NCBI GenBank assembly: GCA_007135795.1
Contig: SLIE01000148.1
Span: 1-7,230, forward strand
Source: Desulfobacterales bacterium
GTDB taxonomy: Bacteria > Desulfobacterota > Desulfobacteria > Desulfobacterales > Desulfosalsimonadaceae
Direction: 5' to 3'
Length of the DNA stretch: 7,230 nt
Of the stretch, positions 6,714 through 7,230 are shown in pieces. Numbering within the stretch: position 1 is the first letter of the stretch; every line of letters starts with the position of its first letter. A program made the translations under genes and the position numbers. The notes under the pieces were generated by a model, which saw nothing but the letters and a program-made list of their open reading frames with translations, made no database searches and had not been told where the DNA came from.

Positions 6714-6855
6714 TTAAAAATCGCCATTTAATTTTAAAAATACGTCGATGCCGGGAATACCAGGTAAAAACCATTTCGAGCCATTCAACCTTCTGTAAAC
6801 ACACTTTCCACGGTAAAAATATCCGGAATATCGATAATTACCCCGAAGTAAAAAT
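6714..6855 (-). other. Intergenic leader between rnpB and the HPr-domain gene
   Basis: This 142-base stretch is AT-rich and has no convincing open frame. On the minus strand it begins with the T tract after rnpB and ends directly at ATG 6713 with AT-rich sequence and no clear ribosome binding site. No promoter pair with good spacing was found. It must either carry an unrecognised promoter for the HPr-domain gene or pass read-through from rnpB. Confidence 0.5.

Positions 6856-7230
<375 letters not shown>

Noticed and set aside
6812..6855. Possible intrinsic terminator after rnpB
   Set aside because: A T tract follows the P1 3' strand, and a bulged 5-bp hairpin precedes another T run, but neither is a GC-rich stem directly before a T tract; too weak to annotate.

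Overview
The window reads as chromosomal DNA of a Gram-negative bacterium of roughly balanced GC. The best guess is a deltaproteobacterium (Desulfobacterota, Desulfobacterales-like). The reasons are a fused STAS-MlaE lipid ABC permease with an auxiliary lipoprotein, a large protein ending in an HPr domain, the MEP-pathway gene ispD, and a class A RNase P RNA. The lineage is inferred from gene style and context, since no taxonomic marker was compared.

Layout. Bases 1-343 carry no convincing gene; they hold a cluster of inverted repeats (about 13-97), a weak promoter candidate and a tandem octamer just before the first gene. Bases 344-3991 are a four-gene plus-strand operon: permease with N-terminal STAS domain (mlaE-type), ATPase (mlaF-type), membrane-anchored MCE protein (mlaD-type) and an ABC_trans_aux/PqiC-like lipoprotein. 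Together they look like a complete lipid transport machine between the inner and outer membranes. There is no MlaC-like soluble carrier and no separate MlaB.

From 4003 to the end everything is on the minus strand. In transcription order it is rnpB (running off the right edge), a 439-residue protein with a C-terminal HPr domain, ispD 22 bases downstream of it, and a nitroreductase-family flavoprotein 121 bases after that. The two blocks converge, with only 11 bases between the lipoprotein stop and the nitroreductase stop.

How the genes work together: the first block maintains the cell envelope by moving phospholipid. The second block is mixed housekeeping: tRNA 5' processing, an isoprenoid precursor enzyme, a possible phosphorylation-responsive protein and a redox enzyme. 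Most of the window is recognisable biology. The least explained parts are the structured DNA at the left edge, the large helical N-terminal part of the HPr protein, and several lineage-specific changes in the RNase P RNA.
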